Source: JALYUM01 sp036688685
GTDB lineage: Bacteria; Pseudomonadota; Gammaproteobacteria; Burkholderiales; Burkholderiaceae_D
Length of the DNA: 64,000 nucleotides
Direction: 5' to 3'
NCBI RefSeq assembly: GCF_036688685.1
Contig: NZ_JAQQPS010000008.1
Span: 1 to 64,000 of the forward strand
Of this stretch, positions 35,526-43,601 are shown piece by piece (position 1 is the first letter of the stretch; each line of letters begins with the position of its first letter). The position numbers and the translations under genes were made by a program. The notes beneath the pieces are model-generated. The model was not told where the DNA came from, did no database searches, and saw only the letters and a list, made by a program, of their open reading frames with translations.

Positions 35526-36548
35526 ATGGAATTTTTCAAGATCAAGCGGGATATCCCGTTCATGCGCCATGCGTTGATTTTCAACGTGATTTCGGCGCTG
35601 ACCTTCTTCGCAGCGGTATTTTTCCTGGTGACGAAGCATTTGCATTTTTCGGTAGAATTCACCGGCGGCACCGTCATGGAACTGCGCTACCCGCATGCGG
35701 CCGACCAGGAAAATATCCGTCGCAGCCTCGAAACGCTCGGTTACGTACAGCCCGAGGTGTCCAGTTTCGGTACCGCCCAGGATGTCATGCTGAAGCTGCC
35801 GATCCTGAAGGGTCAAGCCGCGGCGAACAGCTCGACGGCTGTCTTCAACGCCCTGTGCGCGGCCGATGGCGGCGCTACGCGCGCGGTCCAGTCGACCACC
35901 GCCAAAGGCGAAGCGGTCAGCAAGACGGGCTGCTATACGCCTGCCAATGTGGAAGCCGTCAGCCTGCAGCGCGTGGAATTTGTCGGCCCGTCGGTGGGCG
36001 ATGAGCTGGCGCAGAATGGCCTGAACGCACTCATCATGGTGATTGTCGGTGTGATGATTTATCTGGCGATCCGCTTTGAATGGAAGTTTGCCGTCGCCGC
36101 CATTATCGCCAACCTGCACGATGTCGTCATCATCCTGGGCTTCTTCGCTTACTTCGAGTGGGAATTCTCGCTGACGGTGCTGGCAGCGATTCTCGCGGTG
36201 CTGGGCTATTCGGTGAATGAATCGGTCGTGATTTTCGACCGTATTCGCGAGAACTTCCGCAAGCAGCGCAAAATGTCGGTCACCGAGGTCATCGACAACG
36301 CGATCACCAGCACCATTTCGCGCACCATCATCACCCACGGCTGTACCGAGATGATGGTGCTGTCGATGTTCTTCTTTGGCGGCCAGACGCTGCACCACTT
36401 CGCGCTGGCGCTGACCATCGGTATTCTGTTCGGTATCTACTCGTCGGTGTTCGTCGCTGCCGCCATTGCCATGTGGCTGGGTGTGAAGCGCGAAGACCTG
36501 ATCAAGCCGATCAAGGAAAAAGATGAAACGGATGGGGCCGTGGTGTAA
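35526..36548 (+). CDS. secF: Protein translocase subunit SecF
   Basis: 340 residues, somewhat longer than many SecF because the periplasmic domain (residues ~45-160) carries an insert around GLKGQ/ADGGATRAVQ-like sequence. VEFTGGTVMELRY near residue 40 is the family signature; five membrane segments follow, with VLGYSVNESVVIFDRIREN containing the conserved polar residues. Last gene of the unit; followed by a strong terminator. Confidence 0.96.
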   Translation: MEFFKIKRDIPFMRHALIFNVISALTFFAAVFFLVTKHLHFSVEFTGGTVMELRYPHAADQENIRRSLETLGYVQPEVSSFGTAQDVMLKLPILKGQAAANSSTAVFNALCAADGGATRAVQSTTAKGEAVSKTGCYTPANVEAVSLQRVEFVGPSVGDELAQNGLNALIMVIVGVMIYLAIRFEWKFAVAAIIANLHDVVIILGFFAYFEWEFSLTVLAAILAVLGYSVNESVVIFDRIRENFRKQRKMSVTEVIDNAITSTISRTIITHGCTEMMVLSMFFFGGQTLHHFALALTIGILFGIYSSVFVAAAIAMWLGVKREDLIKPIKEKDETDGAVV

Positions 36549-36565
36549 ATCACTGTCGCCATATA

Positions 36566-36602
36566 AAAAGCCGCCTGGGTCAAACCATGGCGGCTTTTTT
36601 TA
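36566..36602 (+). terminator. Intrinsic terminator after secF
   Basis: AAAGCCGCC paired with GGCGGCTTT, extended by TGG/CCA, followed by seven T. It closes the queA-tgt-yajC-secDF unit. Confidence 0.92.
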
Positions 36603-36701
36603 TGCAACTTTGGTACAAGGTGAAATGGCGCACACAACATTGGCGCCAGGGTGGTTATAGTGGAACTGTCTCTTTCAGGACATCCCTAGTTTTGGACTTC
36701 G

Positions 36702-36728
36702 GCCCGCTTTTCAAGCGGGCTTTTTTTT
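36702..36728 (+). terminator. Second plus-strand terminator with no gene in front
   Basis: GCCCGCTT, loop TTC-like, AAGCGGGC then eight T. The T-run exists only on the plus strand, so it does not serve the HDOD gene whose stop it touches. Between it and the secF terminator lie ~100 bases without an open frame. It is either a back-up terminator or the 3' end of a short non-coding RNA; a TATAGT box is at 36656-36661. Confidence 0.75.
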
Positions 36729-37560
36729 AGGACAGCGCCGCCGACAGGCTGGCAATCTCCGCCGCCGACTCCGCCAGCACTGCCGCCAGCGTGCCTTCGC
36801 CTACCGTGAAATCGATGATGGCTGCCGATTGCAAACCGGAGGCGCCTTCGTGGCGCTGCAGCGGCGACTGCGTCGTGGTCAGATCGCTGGCCAGGATCAG
36901 CGTGTCGCCCAGGTTTTCGGGCGGCAGCGCGCGCATCCCGATCCACAGTGCTTCAATAGCTTCCATCACCGGCTTGGGCACGTCGAGGCAGCGCAGCACG
37001 CCGCGTCCGATGGCGACTTCGCCGTGTTCCAGCCATTCCTCAGCGCCATCGTCGAGCAGCCCCGGAAACTCGTGGGCGCGCGACAACAGATAAAAGCCGC
37101 CGACCTGGTGCACGATGCCGGCGAACAATGCAGTCTCCGGGTCGACATGGCTGACACGCTTGGCGATCACTTGCGCCAGCGCGGCCACGTGCGCCGAGTG
37201 CAGCCACAACTGGTCGGCCTGGCGTTTCAGGGCCGGGTCGGTGATCTGGCCGCCTAACTGGCGCACGATGACCGACGCTGCCAGCGCACCGAGCGTGCGA
37301 AAGCCGATGCGCTGGACCGCTGCCTTGACGCTGGTGACGTCGCTGTTGCTGCGGTTGTAGGCTGCCGAATTGGCGATGGCCACCGTGCGCGCCGCCAGCA
37401 GCGGTTCGTTCTGCACCATGCGCGCGGCCGCTTCCACGTGGCAGTCCGGATCGGCCAGGGCCTTCTGCAACTTGAGGGTTGCAGCGACATTGGTGGGAAA
37501 GCTGATGTCACCACGCATGGCTTGCGCGGCGATGCTCTTCATTGCGTCGAGTCGGTTCAT
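36727..37560 (-). CDS. HDOD domain protein
   Basis: 277 residues. The HDOD core runs from ~residue 18 (ISFPTNVAATLKLQKAL) to ~220, with LLAARTVAIANSAAYNR, AVQRIGFRTLGALA and DPETALFAGIVHQVGGFYLL. The family is related to HD phosphohydrolases but usually lacks the catalytic metal site; members act in signalling, motility and stress networks, often by binding partners. No output domain is attached. Probably transcribed with the 93-aa gene 35 bases upstream. Confidence 0.86.
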   Translation of the reverse strand: MNRLDAMKSIAAQAMRGDISFPTNVAATLKLQKALADPDCHVEAAARMVQNEPLLAARTVAIANSAAYNRSNSDVTSVKAAVQRIGFRTLGALAASVIVRQLGGQITDPALKRQADQLWLHSAHVAALAQVIAKRVSHVDPETALFAGIVHQVGGFYLLSRAHEFPGLLDDGAEEWLEHGEVAIGRGVLRCLDVPKPVMEAIEALWIGMRALPPENLGDTLILASDLTTTQSPLQRHEGASGLQSAAIIDFTVGEGTLAAVLAESAAEIASLSAALS

Positions 37561-37595
37561 GTCTTGTCCACCAAAGTCAAAAATTACATGGTCAA

Positions 37596-37877
37596 TCAGG
37601 CTTCGCTGAAAATCGCGTCGTAGCCGTCTTTCGGTTCTTCCGTGTTTTGCAATTCGTCGATCAGGCCCAGCTCGCCCAGTTCTTCGACGGCGTTCATGAA
37701 GCTGTTGACCTTGGTTGCACCGATGAGGCGGTAGATATCGCCTTCCTCATTGCGTACGCCGATCAGCATTTTTTCCTTGCGCACGTCGTCGACCGAGGCC
37801 ACGTCGAGCAGCAGGTTGCCGATGATGTGCTTGTCGAATTTTGCCGGCGTGAAACCGTCGAGGAGGGTGGTTTTCAA
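37596..37877 (-). CDS. Hypothetical protein, 93 aa, TTG start
   Basis: Acidic, soluble, no signal. I do not recognise a family. The likely start is a TTG at 37877 with AGGA about 8 bases in front; no ATG or GTG gives a comparable start. A clear TATAAT box is 57 bases further upstream. It is followed at 35 bases by the HDOD gene, so a functional link is plausible. Features: alternating acidic residues and a C-terminal EEPKDGYDAIFSEA. Confidence 0.6.
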   Translation of the reverse strand: MKTTLLDGFTPAKFDKHIIGNLLLDVASVDDVRKEKMLIGVRNEEGDIYRLIGATKVNSFMNAVEELGELGLIDELQNTEEPKDGYDAIFSEA

Positions 37878-37933
37878 AATAGGTCCTTTATGGTTAAAAA
37901 AATCGGGGGCAAATCCACAGGGATATGGGCAGG

Positions 37934-37939
37934 ATTATA
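37934..37939 (-). promoter_or_regulatory. -10 box for the 93-aa/HDOD unit
   Basis: Exact TATAAT on the minus strand (in GGCTATAATCC), 57 bases before the TTG start. The -35 position is poor. Confidence 0.5.
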
Positions 37940-38048
37940 GCCGTCCTGCGTACGCTTGGAGTCCCGCAGCGTCGACCATGATTACCATAGCGCACGATGT
38001 TTCCAGTATGATCACCTTTGGTATTCACCATCACGGCAGAGAGTTTCC

Positions 38049-38960
38049 ATGACCACCCAGTTCCGCGGCATCCTCGCCTTGCTCGTCGTCACCCTGGTAT
38101 GGGGCAGCACCTTTCCCGCCATGAAGGGCATGACGGATTATTTTTCGCCAGCCTGGATCATCACGATCCGCTTCTCGCTGGCCAGTGTGCTGCTCGCGCC
38201 CTTCCTGTGGAAAGCGCGCCGTAGCGACCTGCAATCGGGCGCCTTGCTGGGACTGGTGCTGTTCGCGTCGTTCATGTTTCAAATCCAGGGCCTGTCGTTG
38301 ACCAGCTCGAACCGCAACGCCTTCGTCACCGGCCTGAACGTGCTGATCGTGCCGTTGCTGGGGATATTAGCCGGGCGGATGCCCGAAAAACGCATTTTTG
38401 CAGCGCTGGCGCTGGCCATTGCCGGCCTGGTGGTGCTGTGCTGGGACAGCGGCGCCTGGGGCAAGGGCGACAGCCTGGCCCTGGCGGGCGCGTTTTGCTT
38501 CGGTTTTTACATCACCATGATGGAAAAGCGCACGCAGACGGCAGTGCGCCTGATGACCTTGACGGCGGCGCAGATCGTCACCGTCGCGATGTGCGCCGTC
38601 GTGTGGCTGCTGGCGCGCGAAGTGCCGCGCTCGAGCATCGACGCCGCCCAGGATTTCAACAATTACTGGCAGTATGTGGGCAAAGGCATCGTGCAGTACG
38701 GCTGGAATCTGGCCTACCTGGGCGTGGTGGCCACGGCCGCCATCATCTCGCTGCAAAGCTGGGGCCAGGCGCGCACGACGGCCAACGAGGCTGCGGTCAT
38801 GTATGCTTTCGAGCCGGCCGCCGCCGCCTTGTTCGGCTTTTTCTGGCTGGGCGAGGCCTTGACCGGGCGCGGCTGGATCGGCGCGGCGTTGTTGATCTCC
38901 GGTATGATCATCAGCCAATGGAATACTGCGCGCCCGCCCGGCGTTCTCGCACCTGAGTAA
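38049..38960 (+). CDS. EamA/DMT family transporter
   Basis: 303 residues with ten hydrophobic segments in two similar halves, as in EamA proteins. LVWGSTFPAMKGM at the start and EPAAAALFGFFWLGEALTGRGWIGAALLI split over the last two spans are family hallmarks. It likely exports or imports metabolites across the inner membrane; the substrate is unknown. ATG at 38049 follows AGAGAG. Nine bases before the regulator gene, so the two may be co-transcribed and the transporter could be linked to amino-acid metabolism (inference). Confidence 0.87.
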   Translation: MTTQFRGILALLVVTLVWGSTFPAMKGMTDYFSPAWIITIRFSLASVLLAPFLWKARRSDLQSGALLGLVLFASFMFQIQGLSLTSSNRNAFVTGLNVLIVPLLGILAGRMPEKRIFAALALAIAGLVVLCWDSGAWGKGDSLALAGAFCFGFYITMMEKRTQTAVRLMTLTAAQIVTVAMCAVVWLLAREVPRSSIDAAQDFNNYWQYVGKGIVQYGWNLAYLGVVATAAIISLQSWGQARTTANEAAVMYAFEPAAAALFGFFWLGEALTGRGWIGAALLISGMIISQWNTARPPGVLAPE

Positions 38961-38969
38961 TGGTCACTA

Positions 38970-39911
38970 ATGCAACACCCTGAATTGACGCGCCTGGTAC
39001 AGGAGCTGCCCCTGCGCGTGCTGCTGGTACACGCCGGCGAATCCGACGCGCTGAGCTGGTCCGGCCTGTACCAGCCGCTGCGCCTGGCGGCCAAATTCGT
39101 CGGTCCCGGGCGACTGCACGTGGACGTGCGCAGCCCCGACAAATTCGTCGCCGACAGCCAGCATCCGTGGCACCTGGTGCTGCTCGTCGCCGATGAAGCG
39201 CAGGCCGGCCTGCGCCCGGCCAACGTGCGCCTGCTGGTCGAGCGCTGCCGCGCCGCGCCGGTGTGGGGCGGCGTCGGCGCCGGCGTGCTGTGGCTGGCCG
39301 ATGCTGGCGCCCTGAACGGCGTGCGCACCGCGCTGCCGTGGGCACTGTACCCGGATGTCGCCAGCAGCGCCGACCAGGCCATCTTCACACCGCACCTATA
39401 TGAACTCGACGGCAACCGCCTGACCTGCTGCGGCGGCGCGGCCAGCATCGATTTCGCGCTGACGCTGGTCGAGCTGCTGTTCGGCGCCGACGTCCAGGCC
39501 AAGGTCAAGGAAACGCTGTGCGTGGACCGCGTGCGCGGGCCGGAGGAGCGCCAGCGGGTGGCCCTGCAGGCGCGCTTCGGCATGCTGCAGCCGAAGCTGA
39601 CCGAGGCGGTCACGCTGATGGAGACGAATATCGAAGAACCGCTGTCGACCGACGAAATTGCGCAGCTGTCCGGTTTGTCGCGCCGACAGCTCGAGCGCCT
39701 GTTCAAACAATACCTGGGCAGCCTGCCGTCGCGCTACTACCTGGAATTGCGCCTGCAACGGGCGCGCCAGCTGCTGTTGGACACGAATTACTCGATCGTG
39801 CAGGTGGGGCTGATGTGCGGGTTTTCGTCAGGGTCGCACTTTTCGACGGCGTTCGGGGCGCTGTTCGGGAATACGCCACGGGAAGAGCGGCAGCGCAAAC
39901 TAAGTAATTAA
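38970..39911 (+). CDS. argR: AraC-family regulator, GlxA/ArgR type
   Basis: 313 residues. The N-terminal ~190 residues form a DJ-1/PfpI-like domain, and the C-terminal ~100 hold two helix-turn-helix units with LSTDEIAQLSGLSRRQLERL and VGLMCGFSSGSHFSTAF, the AraC signature. This layout matches the arginine-responsive ArgR of Pseudomonas, which activates the aru genes. The complete ast/aru gene set lies directly downstream on the same strand, supporting that role. The argR name is by context and architecture; it is unrelated to E. coli ArgR. Confidence 0.85.
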   Translation: MQHPELTRLVQELPLRVLLVHAGESDALSWSGLYQPLRLAAKFVGPGRLHVDVRSPDKFVADSQHPWHLVLLVADEAQAGLRPANVRLLVERCRAAPVWGGVGAGVLWLADAGALNGVRTALPWALYPDVASSADQAIFTPHLYELDGNRLTCCGGAASIDFALTLVELLFGADVQAKVKETLCVDRVRGPEERQRVALQARFGMLQPKLTEAVTLMETNIEEPLSTDEIAQLSGLSRRQLERLFKQYLGSLPSRYYLELRLQRARQLLLDTNYSIVQVGLMCGFSSGSHFSTAFGALFGNTPREERQRKLSN

Positions 39912-39931
39912 TTGGCACCCGCGCCTCAAAG

Positions 39932-40059
39932 ACCGTCATGCTCGCCATTGGCGAACCTGACTCCCGGCTCAGGCCGGGACCCATACTGAGCATTCAACGT
40001 CGCACACGCCGCGTGGATGCAACGTCAGTATGGGTCCCGACTTTTGTCGGGATGACGGT
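39932..40059. repeat. Nested-palindrome intergenic repeat (REP/BIME-like)
   Basis: Outer inverted repeat ACCGTCAT (39932-39939) and ATGACGGT (40052-40059). Inside lie two hairpins, TCCCGG/CCGGGA (39962-39979) and TCCCGAC/GTCGGGA (40035-40052), and a 15-bp perfect inverted repeat, CGGGACCCATACTGA (39975-39989) with its complement (40025-40039). The whole looks like a pair of head-to-head REP units, a class spread through many proteobacterial genomes between genes. Only one copy is in this window. It sits between the regulator and the ast cluster; the remaining gap to 40206 holds the ast promoter. Confidence 0.75.
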
Positions 40060-40083
40060 GCATATTGTGTCGGTGCTAACGGC

Positions 40084-40149
40084 TGCCGGTCAAAAGTGAA
40101 AAAGCCTGTCGCACATGGAAAAGATGGCTGACCCGGCCTTTCCTATAAT
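40084..40149 (+). promoter_or_regulatory. astC promoter with candidate ArgR operator
   Basis: Exact TATAAT at 40144-40149. The hexamer 17 bases in front (AAGATG) is a poor -35, as expected for an activator-dependent promoter. TGTCGC at 40107-40112 followed after 8 bases by AA matches the Pseudomonas ArgR half-site as I recall it (TGTCGC-N8-AA). A weaker half-site, TGCCGG at 40084, lies 23 bases upstream, so the two would fit a ~44-base footprint that reaches the -35. Confidence 0.55.
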
Positions 40150-40206
40150 GTCCCATCGCGCAGCGGCTGCTGGAGCCGCGCAGACCACATTTTTGAGGAA
40201 ATCGCC

Positions 40207-41463
40207 ATGAACGCAAAGCTCGATACCGGTGTCACCACCCGCGCAGTCGGTCGCAAGACTTTTGACGAGGTCCTCGTCCCGACCTACGCCCCTGCTGCGA
40301 TGGTACCGGTGCGTGCGATCGGCCTCGATTTGTGGGACCAGGCCGGCAAGCATTACCTCGATTTCACCTCCGGCATCGCGGTGTCGAGCCTGGGTCACGC
40401 CAACCCGGTCCTGGTCGACGCCTTGACGCGCCAGCTGCACCAGATCTGGCACCTCGGCAACGGCTACACCAACGAGCCAGTGCTGCGCCTGGCGCTGGCG
40501 CTTACCGAAGCGACCTTTGCCGACCGCGCCTTCTTCTGCAACTCCGGCGCCGAAGCCAACGAAGCGGCCCTCAAATTGGCCCGTAAATACGCGCACACCA
40601 AGTTTGGTCCGCACAAATCGCGCATCATCTCGTGCTTGTCGTCGTTCCACGGCCGCACGCTGTTTACCGTGTCGGTCGGCGGCCAGCCAAAGTACACCGA
40701 AGGCTTCGAGCCGCTGCCGCAGGAAATCAACCATATCCCGTACAACGACATCGCCGCTGCGCGCGCCGCCATCGGTCCCGATGTCGCTGCCGTCATCGTC
40801 GAGCCGATTCAGGGCGAGGGTGGCGTCATTCCGGGTAACGGCGCCTACCTCGAAGCGCTGCGCGAACTGTGCGACGCGACCGGCGCCCTGCTCATTTTCG
40901 ATGAAGTCCAATCGGGCGTGGGCCGTACCGGCACGTTGTACGCCTACGAGCAGTTCGGCATCACGCCGGACATCCTCACCAGCGCCAAGGCGCTCGGCAA
41001 CGGTTACCCGATCGGCGCGATGGTCACCACCAATGAAATCGCCCAGCATTTCAACGTCGGCTCGCACGGCACCACCTATGGCGGCAACCCGCTGGCCGCG
41101 ACCGTTGCATTGAACGTGCTGGAAATGATCAACCAGCCGGCCTTCCTGGCCCGCGTCAAGGAAGCGAGCGCCAAGCTGTTTGCGCACCTGACGCAGCTCT
41201 GCGCGGACTTCCCGCAAGTGTTCGGTCCGGCGCGCGGCATGGGCCTGCTGGTCGGCTTGCCGGTCATCGGTGCGTACGAAGGCCGCGCCAAGGACATCAC
41301 CAAGATCGCCGAAGGCATGGGCCTGATGCTGCTGATCGCCGGTCCTGGTGTGATTCGTTTTGCGCCGGCGTTGATCGTCTCGGACGCGCAACTGCTTGAG
41401 GCGGACCGCATCCTGCGCGCTGCCGTCACCGAGTTCGTGGCGACGGCCACACCGGCCGCGTAA
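40207..41463 (+). CDS. astC: Succinylornithine/acetylornithine aminotransferase
   Basis: 418 residues, class III PLP aminotransferase. CNSGAEANEAALKLARKY and IVEPIQGEGGVIP bind cofactor; Lys261 in TSAKALGNGYPIG is the Schiff-base lysine; LLIFDEVQSGVGRTG holds the PLP-pyridine Asp. In the AST pathway it converts succinylornithine and 2-oxoglutarate to succinylglutamate semialdehyde and glutamate. First gene of the ast cluster, 295 bases after the regulator. Confidence 0.94.
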   Translation: MNAKLDTGVTTRAVGRKTFDEVLVPTYAPAAMVPVRAIGLDLWDQAGKHYLDFTSGIAVSSLGHANPVLVDALTRQLHQIWHLGNGYTNEPVLRLALALTEATFADRAFFCNSGAEANEAALKLARKYAHTKFGPHKSRIISCLSSFHGRTLFTVSVGGQPKYTEGFEPLPQEINHIPYNDIAAARAAIGPDVAAVIVEPIQGEGGVIPGNGAYLEALRELCDATGALLIFDEVQSGVGRTGTLYAYEQFGITPDILTSAKALGNGYPIGAMVTTNEIAQHFNVGSHGTTYGGNPLAATVALNVLEMINQPAFLARVKEASAKLFAHLTQLCADFPQVFGPARGMGLLVGLPVIGAYEGRAKDITKIAEGMGLMLLIAGPGVIRFAPALIVSDAQLLEADRILRAAVTEFVATATPAA

Positions 41464-41521
41464 GACAGCCCAGGCGCGCGGTTTCAAACCCGCGCCTGCT
41501 TTTTACGTCAAGGGAGCGCTC

Positions 41522-42553
41522 ATGTATGTAGTCCGACCGGTGCAACTCGCCGATATCGCTGCTTTGGAACACCTGGCCGCCGTCAGTTCGCCCGGCGTGC
41601 ACACGCTGCCGCGCACGCGCGACAAGATTGGCGTCTCGGTCGAGCGTTCGATCGCTTCGTTCGCCGCGCACGTCGACATTCCCAGCGAAGAGTCGTACCA
41701 GTTCGTGCTGGAGCAGCAAGCCACCGGCGAGGTACTAGGCACGGCCGCCATCTTCGCGTCGGCCGGCTCGAACGGTACGTACTTCGCGTTTCGCAACGAC
41801 GTCATCCAGCAAGTCTCGCGTGACCTGAACATCAGCCACAGCGTGCATGCCTTGACGCTGTGTTCCGAGCTGACCGCTTACTCGCAGTTGTCGGGCTTTC
41901 GGGTGCAGGAGCGGGCCGTGGCCACGATGGAGGCGGCTCTACTCTCGCGCGCGCGCTTGCTGTTTGCGGTACTGGCGCCGCACCGTTTCGGCGACCGTTT
42001 TTTCGTGCCGCTGGCCGGCGTGACCGACCCGGCCGGCAAGTCGCCGTTCTGGGACGCGCTGGGCCGCAAATTTTTCAAGATGGATTTCCTCGAAGCCGAA
42101 CGCGTCATCGGCGGCGCGCGCAACCGCACGCTGATCGTCGAGCTGATGCCGCACTACCCGGTCTACGTGCCGCTGCTGCCGGGCGACGCGCAGGCGGCGC
42201 TCGGTCAGATCCATCCGGACGGCGAACTGGCGTTCAACCTGCTCACCGAGGAAGGTTTCGAAGCCGACGAATACATCGACATTTTTGACGGCGGCCCGAT
42301 CCTGCAAGCCCACAAGCATGCACTGCGTTCCTTCACCGGTTCGGTCATGCGCCGCGTCGGCCCGGCCGGGAACAGCCGCGCGTCGGAGGGGCAGGTAAGC
42401 TACGCGGTTGCCACCGGCAGCGGCGACGATTTCCGGGCCATCTCCGTCACCTGTGCATCGGCCGAACAAGGCGATACCATCATGCTGCCGGAAACCGCGC
42501 AGCGCGCATTGATGGTCGGTCCCGGCGACTGCGTCATCTGCGTCAGAATCTAA
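41522..42553 (+). CDS. aruF: Arginine N-succinyltransferase, alpha subunit
   Basis: 343 residues of the AstA family. The N-terminus MYVVRPVQLADIAALEHLA and the middle block FWDALGRKFFKMDFLEAERV are family marks, as is VELMPHYPVYVPLLP. It makes the first step of the pathway, succinyl-CoA plus arginine to succinylarginine. Pseudomonas and relatives have two paralogous subunits, AruF and AruG, as here, whereas enteric bacteria have one AstA. AAGGGAG precedes the ATG. Confidence 0.93.
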   Translation: MYVVRPVQLADIAALEHLAAVSSPGVHTLPRTRDKIGVSVERSIASFAAHVDIPSEESYQFVLEQQATGEVLGTAAIFASAGSNGTYFAFRNDVIQQVSRDLNISHSVHALTLCSELTAYSQLSGFRVQERAVATMEAALLSRARLLFAVLAPHRFGDRFFVPLAGVTDPAGKSPFWDALGRKFFKMDFLEAERVIGGARNRTLIVELMPHYPVYVPLLPGDAQAALGQIHPDGELAFNLLTEEGFEADEYIDIFDGGPILQAHKHALRSFTGSVMRRVGPAGNSRASEGQVSYAVATGSGDDFRAISVTCASAEQGDTIMLPETAQRALMVGPGDCVICVRI

Positions 42554-42562
42554 AGGACAGGC

Positions 42563-43585
42563 ATGTTAGTCATCCGCTCCATCCAGTCCACCGACCTCGA
42601 TGCCCTGCTCGCCATGGCAGGCCAGGTCGGCTCCGGCATGACCACCTTGAAGCCCGATCGCAAGATGCTGGGCGACCGCGTGGCGATTGCCGTCGCGTCG
42701 TTCAACGAAACCATCCCGCCGGAACAGCGTGACTATATGTTCGTGCTGGAAGACACCAGCGAAGGCCGCGTTGCCGGTATCTGCGCCATCAAGGGCGCGG
42801 TGGGCCTGACGGAACCGTTTTATAACTACCGTATCGGCACGCTGGTGCATTCGAGCCGCGAGCTCGAGGTGTTCAGCCGCATGGAAACGCTGTACCTGTC
42901 GAACGACCTGACCGGCGCGACCGAACTGTGCTCGCTGTTCCTGCATCCCGACTACCGCAGCGGGAACAACGGCAAGTGGCTGTCGAAAAGCCGGTTCTTG
43001 TTCATCGCCCAGTTCAAGTCGCTATTCACGGAAAAAATCATTGCCGAGATGCGTGGCTACCAGGCCGAGGATGGCAGCTCGCCGTTCTACGAAGGTCTGG
43101 GGCGGCACTTCTTCAAGATGGATTTCGACCATGTCGATGACCTGACGGCGCTGGGCAAAAAATCCTTCATCGCCGAACTGATGCCGCGCCAGCCGCTGTA
43201 TGTGGCCTATTTGCCGGACGACGCGCAGGCGGTCATCGGCAAGGTGCACAAATCGACGCTGCCGGCCCGCAAGCTGCTGGAGCAGGAAGGTATGCACTTC
43301 GAGGGGTATGTCGATATTTTCGACGCCGGCCCGGTGCTGCAGGGTCGCGTGGGCGAGCTGCGCGCGGTGCGCGACAGCGTGCAGGCGGTGGCTGTCGAGG
43401 GCGAATACGATGTCGACGCCGTTCCTGTTCTGGTCTCGAATACCCTGCTGGGCGACTTCCGCATGATCGTCGCCAAATCCACGCCAGGCGCCGCGAAAGT
43501 CGCGCTGACCGCCGCCGAAATGGCGCTGCTGCGCGTGCAGCCCGGCGACGCCGTGCGCACGCTCTCATTGAACGCTTCCACCTGA
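42563..43585 (+). CDS. aruG: Arginine N-succinyltransferase, beta subunit
   Basis: 340 residues, paralog of the gene 9 bases upstream. It keeps the same blocks (MLVIRSIQSTDLDALLAMA, FYEGLGRHFFKMDFDHVDDL, AELMPRQPLYVAYLP) and the ELCSLFLHPDYRSG acetyl-CoA-type motif that is closest to single-chain AstA, suggesting this may be the more active subunit (inference). The two are expected to form a hetero-oligomer. Confidence 0.93.
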   Translation: MLVIRSIQSTDLDALLAMAGQVGSGMTTLKPDRKMLGDRVAIAVASFNETIPPEQRDYMFVLEDTSEGRVAGICAIKGAVGLTEPFYNYRIGTLVHSSRELEVFSRMETLYLSNDLTGATELCSLFLHPDYRSGNNGKWLSKSRFLFIAQFKSLFTEKIIAEMRGYQAEDGSSPFYEGLGRHFFKMDFDHVDDLTALGKKSFIAELMPRQPLYVAYLPDDAQAVIGKVHKSTLPARKLLEQEGMHFEGYVDIFDAGPVLQGRVGELRAVRDSVQAVAVEGEYDVDAVPVLVSNTLLGDFRMIVAKSTPGAAKVALTAAEMALLRVQPGDAVRTLSLNAST

Positions 43586-43601
43586 TACAGGAATCACTGT
43601 C

